Source: Dendrolimus kikuchii (lineage: Eukaryota > Arthropoda > Insecta > Lepidoptera > Lasiocampidae). Taken from it: a DNA stretch of 64,000 nucleotides. The notes under the pieces were generated by a model. That model saw only the letters and a list, made by a program, of their open reading frames with translations, was not told the DNA's origin and made no database searches. Below are positions 1 through 9,990 of the stretch, in pieces. The stretch's first letter is position 1, and each line of letters starts with the position of its first letter. Both the position numbers and the translations under genes were made by a program. The stretch is from contig CM034408.1 of NCBI GenBank assembly GCA_019925095.2, positions 2,046,001-2,110,000 on the forward strand, written 5' to 3'.

Positions 1-296
1 GATCGGGCGTCCGAAATCAAGCTCTAAAAACACATGTCGGCCGTATTCTAATTTCTTTATTATATTTGATTAACCCTTCGTCCGTTCTTTCGTAATTACA
101 ACAGATGCAAGGCTGATTAATTAATAGAAAAACGAGTAGACACCTGCCCGAACGAAACTCACTTTCGATCGATCGAAAAAACTCAGGAAAAAATGGTAAC
201 ACAACTAAATTATTATGACGATAAAAGTCGTAAGTTACTTTTTGTGGGAAAGTGATTTTTAGGGTACCCAGGTATAATTTAAAAGTCCAGCGACTA
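1..296. other. AT-rich sequence, no gene seen
   Basis: No coding signal, tRNA-like box or terminal repeat was recognised. The short open frames here have no recognisable protein content. Confidence 0.4.
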
Positions 297-703
297 TATC
301 AATCAATCAATCAATATCTTTATTTGCAAGAATGTAGTTTATACAGGTGTTATAGAGATGTAGAAGCACAGTACATTCTACCACATAGTGGTGTACAAAA
401 GGAATTAAATATTACAATAAAATTAAGATTATAATTTACATAAATATTCTAATTTATAAAAAAAAATATATGTCAATTTTTGGTAATATGTAAGCAATTA
501 ATGTCAAGTGAAAAATTAACAAATAGATCATTACGATTTTCCATATAGATAATAACGACAAGCACTTTTTTTTAAGAAATTCATCTACGGTATAGAAACA
601 CTCCTCAATCAGCCACTTTTTTAAGACTACAGTGAATTGTCTTGAGGGTACATTTATAATATTAGTTGGCAAAGAGTTATAAATAAGAGGAGCCATATAA
701 ACA
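297..703 (-). mobile_element. LINE 3' fragment (CR1/Jockey-like RT C-terminus)
   Basis: The minus strand encodes the end of a non-LTR retrotransposon ORF2. The residues APLIYNSLPTNI and, further on, LKKWLIEECFYTVDEFL match the conserved tail of many insect CR1/Jockey-type polymerases (xLYNxLPxxI ... KKxLxxxxxYxxxEFL). The left boundary is a short tandem tail of TCAA units (297-315; TTGA on the sense strand), as expected for a CR1/L2-type 3' end. The fragment is 5'-truncated and lacks the polymerase core. The family assignment is by motif only. Confidence 0.6.
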
Positions 704-1230
704 TTAGAGAGAGAGAGAGAGAACACTTTATTGCACACCAAAATATAAAATTACAAATACAGACCATTATTTACAATATTTCTTAGGCATTGCAATAGGC
801 GGCCTTATCGCTCATAGCAATCTCCTCCAGACAACCCAAAACAAAGAAATTTGAATCAAGCGATGTAGGTGGTGCAGGAAAAAGGCAATAGATACATAAA
901 TACTTAAACTAATTTAAGAATCAAATATATAAATACATACATATATACCTTTACACTGTAAAATAAAAGACTTAAATAATAAAAAGTATTAGAAAGATAT
1001 TTACAGACCAATATATAATCTAGATCGCTGCCGGTGTGGAGAGTTCCCAAAATGCTGGCCGTATTCGCGGTTGTATGGCAACACTGAACCGTTGCCCTAA
1101 ATATAGGCCAGCCTTTTGGTCACGCGAGACTTCTTTCAGTCGCCTTGAAAGGAAAGGTCTTGCTTCAGGTCCACATGGCCCCAGTGTTAAGCCCGAAAGC
1201 CACAAACAAAAGTTTTATTCTATATGACTA
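704..1230 (-). mobile_element. LINE 3' end: family N C-terminus plus M-type tail
   Basis: On the minus strand 1029-1205 encodes a degraded LINE ORF2 C-terminus (LGPCGPEARPFLSRRL, then VSRDQKAGLYLGQRFSVAIQ), the same segment as at 31859-32216 and 1738-1860. Left of it is the retroposon tail seen elsewhere in the window (sense TGTCTGGAGGAGATTGCT ... GATAAGGCCGCC ... AATAAAGTGTT). It ends at a (GA)n run at 704-723. The coding remnant and the tail are probably one 5'-truncated insertion, but they could be two nested ones. Confidence 0.55.
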
Positions 1231-1737
1231 CTACATATTTCCAAGTGAAATGCAATAGCAGTAACAAAAAAAAAGCGACTGCAGCGCCACCTTTTTAACT
1301 ATATTCTTCTATCCCACGGAAAAAGCCTAATTTATGGGGATAAAAAGTATACCAAGTGTTGACAATGATACAAGCCAGCTCTGTATTGAGATTCATTTCA
1401 ATTCGTACAGTAGTTTTCACTTGATGCTCTGAGATTACTTTAGGTAAATTAGGTAGCAAATTAACTTTTCGATATACTCACACTTTAATAAATATCTAAG
1501 TTATAAATAGTATTTATTTTTTAAGTTTTTTTGTAGTATAGTTTAATTTTTAAAATGGTTTAGTTAATAATTTAATTTCATGTGTTAAAGTTAGATTTAG
1601 TTTCACTACAACCTAATAAAATTTATATGTAGATTAACTTATTGCTATATATATTAATATAGTATATATAATATTAATATATTATGTATTATTGCTATTA
1701 TTAATATTGTATAGCTACACACATGTTAATAGTGACA

Positions 1738-1920
1738 GAGGGCTGGTGCTTACCTCGGCCAACGGATCAGTATGGCGATCCAGCGAGGAAACGTAGCCAG
1801 CCTTCTGGGCACCTTACCCATAGAAGACGGTGATCAGGGCTCAGTATTCTACTTATAGTCTTGAGGGACTATGAGTAGAATACAATACAAATAAGTTTTC
1901 TTGCATTGTATTATATAATA
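1738..1920 (+). mobile_element. LINE family N, C-terminal fragment and 3' UTR
   Basis: The plus strand reads MAIQRGNVASLLGTLP and stops after ...SVFYL (stop at 1857-1859). This is the recurrent C-terminus of family N (compare AASILGTLPADSDLESLFYL at 31859). The 3' UTR contains an inverted motif (CTTATAGTCTTGAGGGACTATGAG) and is repeated on the opposite strand at 46010-46090. The insertion is heavily 5'-truncated. It runs straight into the 17-bp minisatellite that follows. Confidence 0.6.
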
Positions 1921-2046
1921 TATTGTATTATATAATATATTGTATTATATAATATATTGTATTATATAATATATTGTATTATATAATATATTGTATTATA
2001 TAATATATTGTATTATATAATATATTGTATTATATAATATTAATAT
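1904..2046. repeat. 17-bp AT-rich minisatellite
   Basis: About eight near-identical head-to-tail copies of a 17-base unit (TTGTATTATATAATATA), each containing the palindrome TATTATATAATA. It lies exactly at the 3' end of the family N LINE insertion, so it probably grew from the retroposon tail. Confidence 0.9.
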
Positions 2047-2164
2047 GTGTTATCCAATATATTTTTTCTTGTTATTTATTCTAGTTATATGTACTGTGTA
2101 ATATTTATGTATCCTATTCACATGTACTTCATTTGCACGTCATACACTTTCGATACCTTTCTTA

Positions 2165-2290
2165 CAATCCACAGCCCGGGTTGTCTGGAAGAGATCGCTC
2201 TAAAGCGTCAAGACCGCCCATTGTTTCTGCCTTACATGAAATGACTGTAAATTTACTTATTGTATGTGGTGAACAATAAAGAAATCAATA
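2165..2290 (+). mobile_element. Retroposon 3' tail, family M
   Basis: Contains the M signature (GGTTGTCTGGAAGAGATCGC, AAGACCGCCCATTGT) and ends in AACAATAAAGAAATC. The same 3' tail occurs at about eight places in the window, on both strands. It is the 3' UTR of a LINE or of a SINE that shares a LINE 3' end. No coding capacity remains. Confidence 0.65.
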
Positions 2291-2635
2291 CTAATATTAT
2301 CATCATTATAAATGTATAATATGACAAAGACTTGTAATTTCAATATTATAATATGAATTTACAATGTCCTTTAAGAATTATTAAAGTTATAGTTTTATTG
2401 CAATTTGATTGAAAAACTAAACCGGGATGTAAGTACTTTCTGTGTTTATAATAATAGAATGCTTTAAAAACTTGCGACACACATTGATACATTATTATAC
2501 ACTACATTCTATATATTAATAAGTGAAGCAAAAACTTTGTACCCCTTTTTACGAAAATTGCGCGGACGGAGTAGTATGAAATTTCGCACACATATAGGGT
2601 TTATAGGGTATTCTTACAATTACCACGTGCTAATA

Positions 2636-2800
2636 ACGGTGAAGGAAAACATCGTGATGTAACCTGCACATCGAGATAACCGATGTGTCAAACCTGCAAA
2701 GCCGCCTTGGACAAGCGTGGCAGGTATACGTCCGTTCCCCCTATAATGGGAGGCCTGAGCCCAGCAGTGGGACATTTATGGGCTGATATTATTTATATAG
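2636..2800 (+). mobile_element. Lepidopteran SINE/RTE-type 3' end
   Basis: Has the hallmarks of a very common lepidopteran retroposon: GGTGAAGGAAAACATCGTGA near the start, then GAGGCCTGAGCCCAGCAGTG and GGGCTGATATTATT at the tail. It is inserted in the left arm of the 2522-7152 inverted-repeat element. No coding sequence. Confidence 0.7.
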
Positions 2801-3344
2801 TTTATATAGAGAAGAAGCTACGAATGCTATTTTTTTTTAAATTATGCGTAAAAAATACATTAAATCAATAAAAAAAACATTACACACACTACCATGTATT
2901 TGACACACACACGCATATATACTCTTGTTTATTGTTCAAGTCAAATTAAAAGCGTAGCCTTGGCGGATCTGTGATTATAGAAGAATTTGACATTAATTAT
3001 TATGGTCGAATTTCGACCACAAGTTATAATTGTTACCGCTCTTTATAAAATCGTTCCTAGAAAAAATAGTTGAGTAATAAGCGTACAGAACACCACGCCC
3101 AAAATCCGACACTCACATCATATTTTTTCAAACTAATCTCATATGTAAATTCGTGTAGTCATTGTCTTTTGTCTGAGTTTTATTATCCCCCAGACCAGCA
3201 AGAAGCGGAAGTCATATGGGACTTATTAAAATACTTTTTACAACGTTGGAAACAAAGGAAATGAAGTAACAAATTGTTGGTGAAATAGGAAAGTTTAAAG
3301 CATTATTAGTACGCTTTTATTAGCTTCATACGTATGTTAGTATG

Positions 3345-3600
3345 TAACGGAATCTTTCAAGTTAAATTTGATCGACTTCCCGGTTTCCGATTGAGCTGAA
3401 ATTTTGCACGTATGTGTATATCGCGTGACAATGCAATAATATGGTACCATGGAGCTGATCTGATGATGGAGTCGGAAGGTGGCCATAGGAACTCCTGTAC
3501 TAAACAAGATAGACCCGTCGTGTTTGGGCTCGTTTTACTTGCCTTGGCTAGCACTCTGCTGCTACATGATATGCAGGATCTCAAAAGCTTGTATTTAAAA
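3345..3600 (+). repeat. Dispersed repeat, copy 1 (pair with 9435-9665)
   Basis: Nearly identical over about 230 bases to 9435-9665, same orientation. Shared blocks include CCGATTGAGCTGAAATTTTG, GCAATAATATGGTACCATGG and GATGATGGAGTCGGAAGGTG. The class is unknown. The open frames in it are not conserved as protein between the two copies. Confidence 0.7.
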
Positions 3601-3715
3601 ACCTTTTTAAAAAAAGCTTCATTTTACATAACGTTCCATTTTATCATAAGAGTGTATTTAATTCTTTTTTCAAAGTTTCCACGGAGAAGGGAATTAAATC
3701 ACTAAATAATCACAA

Positions 3716-4056
3716 AAAAATAAAAAATAATAGTTAAAAAAAAAACTAAAAAATACGCTTTTATAGAAAAACCAACTAAAAATAGAAAATAAATTTTAAT
3801 AAATTTGAATTAAAAAATGATTTTATTGTAAAAAAAGCCTGGGGTGCATGGTATCAATAGTTATAAATATTTTATAAACAGATATGAGTAGAAGGGTTAT
3901 TTTGATAATATCCTGAAAAGCACCACACGCTTTTTTTTACAATAAAATCATTTTTTCTTACACTATTTTTAATTCAAATTTATTTTCTATTTTGTAGTTG
4001 GATTTTCTATAAAAGCGTATTTTTCTAGTTTTTTTAAAACTATTATTTTTTATTTT
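3716..4056. mobile_element. Foldback MITE
   Basis: Two AT-rich arms, about 3727-3838 and 3930-4054, are inverted copies of each other (AATACGCTTTTATAGAAAA on the left, its near complement on the right). They enclose a spacer of about 90 bases. No coding capacity. It lies inside the larger inverted-repeat element. Confidence 0.75.
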
Positions 4057-4129
4057 CCATATCTACCATATAATATTATAAAATTCTAAACATGCCGTTT
4101 CTGTACGTTGAAGCTATAAAAAAAAACAA

Positions 4130-4436
4130 CTGGAATAGACTATATAAACGATGGAGAACACGATGCAAGTGTTTTAGACTTCTGGTCTGTTTGTCGGTTT
4201 GTTTGTTTGTTCGGGGTTCACGTAAAAGCAACTGGGCCGATTTCGATTTGGTTTTCGCTAATCGATAGCAAATTCTTAGATTTAAAATCTGCGCTACTTT
4301 TTATCCTGGAAATCCCGCGGGAATTTTTCTAAAAGGCAAATTTTATGCAATAAAATGTATACCTAATACTTTTTATCCCAGGAATCCCGTGGATTTCAAG
4401 TTAAGCGTGGACGAAGTCGCGGATATATCCTAGTGT
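4130..4436 (+). mobile_element. Helitron-like non-autonomous element, family V
   Basis: Contains GGGCCGATTTCGAT ... GCTAATCGATAGCAAATTC ... ATCCCGCGGGAATTTTTCT. It ends with a short hairpin-like GACGAAGTCGCGG followed by CCTAGT. That end architecture (GC hairpin about 10 bases before CTAG) fits a Helitron 3' terminus. Related copies lie at 11745-12235 and 35355-35860 in reverse. Confidence 0.5.
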
Positions 4437-4654
4437 AAACCTAAAGATAAATCTGGGATAGTTTTCGTGATAAAAATATATTTGTCTCTCTGTTTCTTAT
4501 AGTTTGACGGAAAAACTACTGGACCGATTTGGCTGAAATTCGTTATTAATGTAATTTTAATACCAACGGTGGACAAGGGATATTTTTCTTTCCGGATAAT
4601 GGGATAGATTTTGGAGTAGATTTATGTAAAGATTATCCCAAAAGTGGGATAGGT

Positions 4655-4940
4655 TTTGGTTGTTTTGTCATTTGCCATTTTCATCATTTTGGTTATTTTG
4701 TCCGTTTTGCTCTTTTTCTCCTTTTTGATTTTTTTTCATTTCTGCTCTCTTTGTCCTTTTTGCTTTTTGCTCTTTCTGTACCTTTTGCTCTTTTTGTCCG
4801 TTTGATCTTTTTGTCATTTTTGATATTTTTGTCCATTTTGCTCTTTTGCTCTTTTTGCTCTATTTGTCCTTTTTGATATTTTTGTCCATTTTGCTCTTTT
4901 TGTCCATTTTGCTCTTTTTGCTCTTTTTTGCCCTTATTGG
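4655..4940. repeat. T-rich degenerate tandem array (9/18-bp units)
   Basis: Repeated variants of TTTTTGCTC and TTTTTGTCCATTTTGCTC over about 285 bases, with all C and G confined to short CTC, GTCC or GATC spacers. Units are imperfect, suggesting an old array. Confidence 0.8.
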
Positions 4941-4999
4941 TTATCCCAGAAAGAATGATAGCTTTTTTAACTGATTTGCCATTTTCGTCGCACTAGGAC

Positions 5000-5055
5000 T
5001 GGTCTTCTATAATCCTATAGTGGGGCGCTGCCTGTCTGCTGAGCTCTAGCAATAA
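5000..5055 (+). mobile_element. SINE-Z, 3' end only
   Basis: Only the last 55 bases of SINE-Z remain (GGGCGCTGCCTGTCTGCTGA, then GCAATAAAACA). The rest is missing, so this is a 5'-truncated copy. Confidence 0.55.
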
Positions 5056-5215
5056 AACAAATTATGATATCATTTTTCTTTCTTATCTCTTGTCCTGAAC
5101 AGGTACCACTAAAACTAACAACTCTTTCTTATCTTGCGGCTTTATCTGCGTTAGTGTTAGATATTTTGTCTCTGGCCGAATACAACTTATTTAAAAGCTT
5201 GAGATATCAATTAAA

Positions 5216-5312
5216 TCTTATACTAATATATAAAGCTGAAGAGTTTGTTTGTTTGAACGCGCTAATCTCAGGAACTACTGGTCTGATTTGAAAAATTCTT
5301 TCAGTGTTAGAT
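5216..5312 (+). mobile_element. Helitron-like element W, 5' fragment (duplicated)
   Basis: Begins TCTTATACTAATATATAAAG, the W family 5' end, and runs to GTGTTAGAT. The same sequence plus about 12 upstream bases appears again at 5637-5745, so the SINE between them is bracketed by a duplication of roughly 105-110 bases. Confidence 0.7.
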
Positions 5313-5329
5313 CCGTGCAGATCCGTCAT

Positions 5330-5636
5330 TATCCGTGCAGGAACGGAGAAAGAATACAATTTCCTGCGGCCGGGTGGCCTGTCGTAAGAGGCGACTTAAC
5401 AACCCAGGTGGTAGGGCATTTGCCCGATTGGATGGCTACCACCCCTGGTCTAAAATATGTCGACATAACAACTTTGAGTTGTGTTCCGGCATTAGTGACC
5501 AGGTTCCAGTTTACCTTAAGAGAGCAGCAGCGCATTTGTAGCAACTTTGGTGTTGCAAATGTCCATAGGTGATGGTAACCGCTTTCCAACAAGTGGGCCG
5601 TCTGCCTGTCTGCTGATCTCCTGCAATAAAAAAAAA
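5330..5636 (+). mobile_element. SINE-Z copy, full length
   Basis: Full-length member: starts ATCCGTGCAGGAACGG, contains GTAAGAGGCGACTTAACAAC and ATAGGTGATGGTAACCGC, ends CTCCTGCAATAAA with a 12-base A run. It is preceded by a partial repeat of its own 5' end (CCGTGCAGATCCGTCATT). This non-coding, poly(A)-tailed family recurs about 17 times in the window. A typical tRNA-type B box is not evident. Confidence 0.8.
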
Positions 5637-5650
5637 AAATATCAATTAAA

Positions 5651-6157
5651 TCTTATACCAATATATAAAGTTGAAGAGTTTGTTTGTTTGAACGCGCTAA
5701 TCTCAGGAACTACTGGTCTGATTTGAAAATATCTTTCAGTGTTAGATAGCCCATTTATCGAGCAAGGCTATAGGCTATATATCATCACGCTAAGACCAAT
5801 AAGAGCGGAGCATCCATGAAGAATGTTTCAAAATCGGGGGATTTTTTCCTTTTGAAAGCTTCCGTTGCGTGCGCTGCGTAAACGGTTAAAGTTTCGCAAA
5901 AATCATGTGTGACAGAATTGTTCCCATAATATTTTCTTAAGTTTTCGCGACTTGTATACATAATAAAACTACGTTTTAACGGTTTTAAGCGCGGTAATTT
6001 TATTTGATTTTGGTTTTTCCGACGTTTCGAATTGTTCCCCTTTAAAAGTTCTAAAAAAAAGTCCGCGACAGCATATGACTATCTTTTAAGGTTGGCTCAC
6101 TATAAGCTTAGCTCGAAGTAACTATTCCACGCGAACGAAGTCGCGGGCCGAAGCTAG
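5651..6157 (+). mobile_element. Helitron-like element, family W
   Basis: Begins TCTTATACC..., has the W body (CTAATCTCAGGAACTACTGG, then CCCATTTATCGAG and a GGCTATATATCATCACGC block). It ends with hairpin GCGAACGAAGTCGCG and terminal CTAG at 6154-6157, followed by T. 5' TC, a 3' hairpin and CTAG with insertion before T are Helitron features. It is interrupted by a Penelope terminal-repeat fragment (5926-6029). No Rep/helicase is encoded. Confidence 0.65.
5926..6029 (+). mobile_element. Penelope-like terminal-repeat fragment
   Basis: Carries ATTTTCTTAAGTTTTCGCG, then GTATACATAATAAAACTACG and TTCCGACGTTTCG, the same sequence as the terminal repeats at 44505-45070. It is flanked by the 10-base direct repeat AATTGTTCCC (5916-5925 and 6030-6039), a target-site duplication created when it inserted in the W element. 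Confidence 0.75.
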
Positions 6158-6164
6158 TAAGCAA

Positions 6165-6350
6165 TATAAAGAAAAACAATTGTTAGCTAGACATGTTGCT
6201 GGGGAGTTTCTTGCCGCTTCTTCTCCTTTATAGCAATAACACGTTGCGAAGCTGTATACATAGAATAGGAAGTAAATTTGATTTTTAAGTAATATGTATG
6301 ACCTTCAAAAAGTGTTCTCTAGTGGAATTTATTTTGAAACAAAAACTTTT
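6165..6350 (+). repeat. Dispersed repeat K, copy 1
   Basis: Inverted relative to 19395-19590. Shared blocks include TTGCTGGGGAGTTTCTTGCC, GCTTCTTCTCCTTTA and ACCTTCAAAAAGTGTTCT. A related block (GAGTTTCTTGCGCCGCTTC) sits in the 3' region of the Penelope-like copies at 16707-17235 and 44505-45070, so K is probably the 3' UTR of a related Penelope subfamily. Confidence 0.55.
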
Positions 6351-6838
6351 GAATATGAAAGCGATACGGTCATATTCATAGACAGTTAGAAGCGTTCATA
6401 CTTAGGTACTCTGACGCTCTATGAATAAGACCGTTAAAACATAGCCACATTTAACGTCATTAACCATGTCGCATCTCGTATAATGGATTAAACCCATCGC
6501 CGTAACTGCGTGTAACGGGTTATATGTGTTACACTATCGCAGATGAAGCCGCATCATTACATTTAAATATACTAGTGGTCGCTTAGTGGTCGAAATACGA
6601 TCATAATTAATTTAAATTACAAGTTTGAACATTATTAAGGTTCTGTTGTCAAAGACTATACTTCTATAATCACAGATTTCGCCAAGGCTACATTGTTAAT
6701 TTGACTTTAACAATAAACAAAAGAGTATATATGCGTGGGTGTGTGAAATACATGGTAGTGTGTGTAATGCTTTTTTTATTGATTTAATGTATTTTTATTC
6801 ATAATTTAAAAAAAATTAGCATTCTGCACTCCTCTATA

Positions 6839-7070
6839 TCTTATACTAATATATAAAGCTGAACAGTTTGTTTGTTTAAACGCGCTAATCTCAGGAACTA
6901 CTGGTCTGATTTGAAAAATTCTTTCAGTGTTGGATAGCCCATTTATCGAGGAAGGCTATAGGCTATATATCATCACGCTAAGACTAATAGGAGCAGCAAT
7001 GAAAAATGTTTCAAAATCGGGGGGGTTTTGAAAACAAATTCCACGCGAACGGCGTCGCGTGCACAGCTAG
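6839..7070 (+). mobile_element. Helitron-like element, family W, short copy
   Basis: Starts TCTTATACTAATATATAAAG directly after A and ends GTGCACAGCTAG (7059-7070) directly before T, the A^T insertion preference of Helitrons. The 3' hairpin is GCGAACGGCGTCGC. Its removal restores continuity of the right arm of the 2522-7152 element. Non-coding. Confidence 0.75.
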
Positions 7071-7152
7071 TAAACTATAAATGTCCGAAATTTCATACTC
7101 CTCCGTCCGCGCAAATTTCGTAAACAGGGGTACAAAGTTTTTGCTTCACGTA

Positions 7153-8049
7153 TTAAATGACACTAATGATGAAAATAACTTTATTATGACTGACATTAAC
7201 CGAGTCACCACGCAATTATGGTAATCTAGATCTAACTTTTACATACTATATTATGCTAATGAATTATTGGTCTTTTGTGTTATCCAAATCAATAAAAAAC
7301 ACATAATAACTTGTTGCATTGGAGGAAAATTAATAACATTCATTCATTAAAAACTCATCCGATTAGAATACTATTTAAATTTAATACCATACATTATTTT
7401 TTTAAGTCTTAAGACGCTTACAGATAAGATTCGCACGGAAGCTACTTCCGAAAAAAAAAAACAAAACGATTCTTTTATAAGTAACCTGCACAATGAATAC
7501 ATAAATATTCATGCGTCACTATTACGCATATCAATCACTTGCAAGTGCTAAAATGTGCGTTGAAAATACCTAATTACATGCATGTACACACCTCGCAGTC
7601 TTCCATTTAGGGTGACTACAGACGAGGCAACTTTCTGCGGCGTAATCGATAGCGATTTGCATAATTTGTCATATTTTGAAGTATTTTATTGACGTATTAC
7701 AAAATTGATGATATTTAGTTAATTTCAAATAAAATATAGTCTGTTATATTTTAGATAAATTGTTAAACTACATTGTTCATATGTTAAATTTAACTTTATT
7801 AAATTTTAAAGTATTTATTTTAAATTATCAATAACAAGGTAGTTATTGTAAAGATGAATAAATTTTGTCTGTTGTAGTCGTTGGAAAAAAATATAAATAG
7901 ATTAAATATGAGCCTAATATACGGCTGCTAGGCACAGGTTCCCATATTTTTAGGGGCCGTTCTACTAATTTTGGGTTTAACACAACGTTAATTTCGATAT
8001 CGAGTAAAACATACTCATTACGACAGAAAACTATTTAAAATGTTCTATG
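7153..8049. other. Spacer without recognised features
   Basis: AT-rich sequence with no supported gene or repeat match inside the window. Confidence 0.4.
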
Positions 8050-8495
8050 CCATAATTACTTACATAATCCTAACTAATTACATAATCCTGACCTACGGGG
8101 CCGAGACGTGGATACTGACAGTAGGACTGGTTCACAAATTTCAATTGCTCAACGGGCTATGGAGCGAGCTATGTTGGGTCTTTCTCTTATCGATAGAGTT
8201 AGAAATGAGTATATCCGTAAGAGAACCAAGGTAACCGACATAGCTCGCAAAATTACCAAGTTAAAGTGGCAGTGGGCCGGCGACATTTGTCGCAGGACCG
8301 ATGGCCGATGGACGAGACGAGTCCTGGAGTGGAGGTCGTCTCGGTAAACGTAGTATCGGTCGCCCTCCGGCACGATGGATTGAAGACCTGCGCAAACTCG
8401 CCGGTAGGCGCTGGTTGGGGAAGACAGAGAACCGTGATGAGTGGCGCCGACTTGGAGAGACCTACGTCCAGCAGTGGACGGTTATTGGCTGACGA
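8050..8495 (+). pseudogene. RTE-type endonuclease/reverse transcriptase, C-terminal pseudogene
   Basis: Encodes the C-terminal part of an RTE-clade LINE protein: TYGAETW at 8091-8111, then QRAMERAMLGLSLIDRVRNE, TKVTDIARKITKLKWQWAG, and in another frame GKRSIGRPPARWIEDL and ETYVQQWTVIG followed by a stop. The two halves lie in different frames with a change near 8330, and a first shift lies near 8110, so the copy is dead. The polymerase core is absent. Family knowledge: RTE C-termini in Lepidoptera carry these blocks. Confidence 0.75.
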
Positions 8496-9179
8496 CGATG
8501 CCATAATTAGAATCACATCACACATTTTTGGAATGCGATATGAGCACCTACCTTAGGTATTGAGTCATCCCAATTGAAACAAAAACTAATCAACGATATT
8601 TTACTTTTATAATTCACAAAGCTACTTGAATGAACGCAACACACATTACAATGACTAAGCCACAAATAATCTCCAAACGCTCACCCCGTCTGTCGTCGCC
8701 CTACCGCCAGTCATTAGCGCCTTGTCTATGGGAACGTTGGAATCTTTGAATGTATTCAAATGTTCCATTGACAATAGGCGTGTTTTTGTTTATCCACCAA
8801 AGAAATTGGGAGATAAAACCTCATTCATATGTGAGTATAGACAAGGGGATAATTTTTTCGGTATTCTATTGTAGTGGGCGACTGTAATCACTGACTTTTG
8901 GCGGGAACTTGAAGAACGACGCGACAGTTTGCTCTTTAATCCTATTTCCATAAAACTAATTATTTACACTGCTTATTAAAATGTGTGTAAGGGAGCTTCT
9001 AGAAGAGGCATATGGTGGCTTTTTGGTGTTAGACAAAGACTAACAATTTGGTTGAATCGGGAGTTGGCTGGTAGGAATTATATGAGTTTAGATTTCTTCT
9101 GATGTTTATTTGATTGAAGACTATTCTAGAACTTGAGAATTGCTGCATTTATTATTGCTTCAAGCAGGCACACGGCTCG
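8496..9179. other. Spacer without recognised features
   Basis: Single-copy in this window. GGCGGGAACTTGAAGAA at about 8899 weakly resembles the start of repeat P but the match does not extend. Confidence 0.4.
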
Positions 9180-9310
9180 CTGACTTTACTGTGCATTTAT
9201 TTGCCTTGTCATCGTTAGGAATTTGACATTACTTCTATAGAATGTTAAATTTTAACCGATAGTGTAGAGTAAATGAATGGTTAGGAAGATATAGGAACCG
9301 GCCACTAATG
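9180..9310. repeat. MITE-like fragment (CTTGCCTTATCATCGG type)
   Basis: Contains TTTGCCTTGTCATCGTTAGG and ends AGATATAGGAACCGGCCA. Related sequence occurs at 38075-38205 and 60150-60232. The best copy (38075-38205) reads TTCACTTGCCTTATCATCGG on one side and an inverted AAGTGAATGAATAGTAAGAT on the other, suggesting a palindromic MITE. Confidence 0.4.
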
Positions 9311-9434
9311 GATAATGGTGACTGTCGCCTATGGGCATTTGCAACACCTGAAGCGAAGTCAACGTGTTTTTTTTTACAAACTTTTATTTAACTTGCAATG
9401 AATGTATCTAATGTACCTATATAAGTTCGGGTGG

Positions 9435-9665
9435 AATCTGCCAAGTTAAATTTGACCAACTTCCCGGTTTCCGATTGAGCTGAAATTTTGCACGCATATG
9501 TATATCGCGTGACAATGCAATAATATGGTACCATGGAGCTGATCTGATGATGGAGTCGGAAGGTGGCCATAGGGACTCCTGTACTAAACAAGATAGACCC
9601 GTCGTGTTTGGGCTTGTTTTGGCTAGCACTTTGCTGCCACATGATATCCAGGATATCAATCAAGA
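9435..9665 (+). repeat. Dispersed repeat, copy 2 (pair with 3345-3600)
   Basis: Direct repeat of 3345-3600 with a few substitutions and a short deletion near GGGCTTGTTTTGGCTAGC. The class is unknown. Confidence 0.7.
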
Positions 9666-9865
9666 AAAAATCTAAATTAGTTCTATTTCACTTCTTACAT
9701 CCCTCTTACTCGGTTTTTAGCAGTTTTTTCATTGTACAGTAATTCGACCTTTACAGTTTTATTAAATGTATTACCGGTATTTTTGAAAAAGATACTGCAA
9801 TAAATAGCTCTACCATATAGCTTGAAGACGAGATACCAATAAAGAAGATAATAAAGGCTCTGGCC

Positions 9866-9990
9866 AATTACGGCCACTGAAAAGTGGCCGAAACGTCGGA
9901 AAAACCAAAATCAAATAAAATTACCGCGCTTAAAACCGTTAAAACGTAGTTTTATTATGTATACAAGTCGCGAAAACTTAAGAAAGTATT
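9866..9990 (-). mobile_element. Penelope-like terminal-repeat fragment
   Basis: On the + strand GGCCACTGAAAAGTGGCCG is followed by AAACGTCGG, AAATTACCGCGCTTAAAACC and GTATACAAGTCGCGAAAAC. This is the terminal repeat seen in full at 44920-45070, including the GAAA-capped hairpin. The palindrome that normally precedes the hairpin is decayed here. Confidence 0.7.

Larger units (their letters stand above)
2522..7152. mobile_element. Long-terminal-inverted-repeat element with nested insertions
   Basis: The left arm 2522-3025 and right arm about 6580-7152 are inverted copies of each other at roughly 85% identity by eye. The outer ends read GTGAAGCAAAAACTTTGTAC on the left and its complement on the right. 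Next inward come GCGCGGACGGAG, then a stretch containing CACACACTACCATGTATTT. Each arm carries one later insertion: a SINE in the left (2636-2800) and a Helitron-like element in the right (6839-7070). The interior is filled with other repeats and shows no transposase, so the element is non-autonomous or gutted. Flanks read TTAATA on both sides, which could be part of the repeat or a short target duplication. The superfamily is not recognised. Confidence 0.7.
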
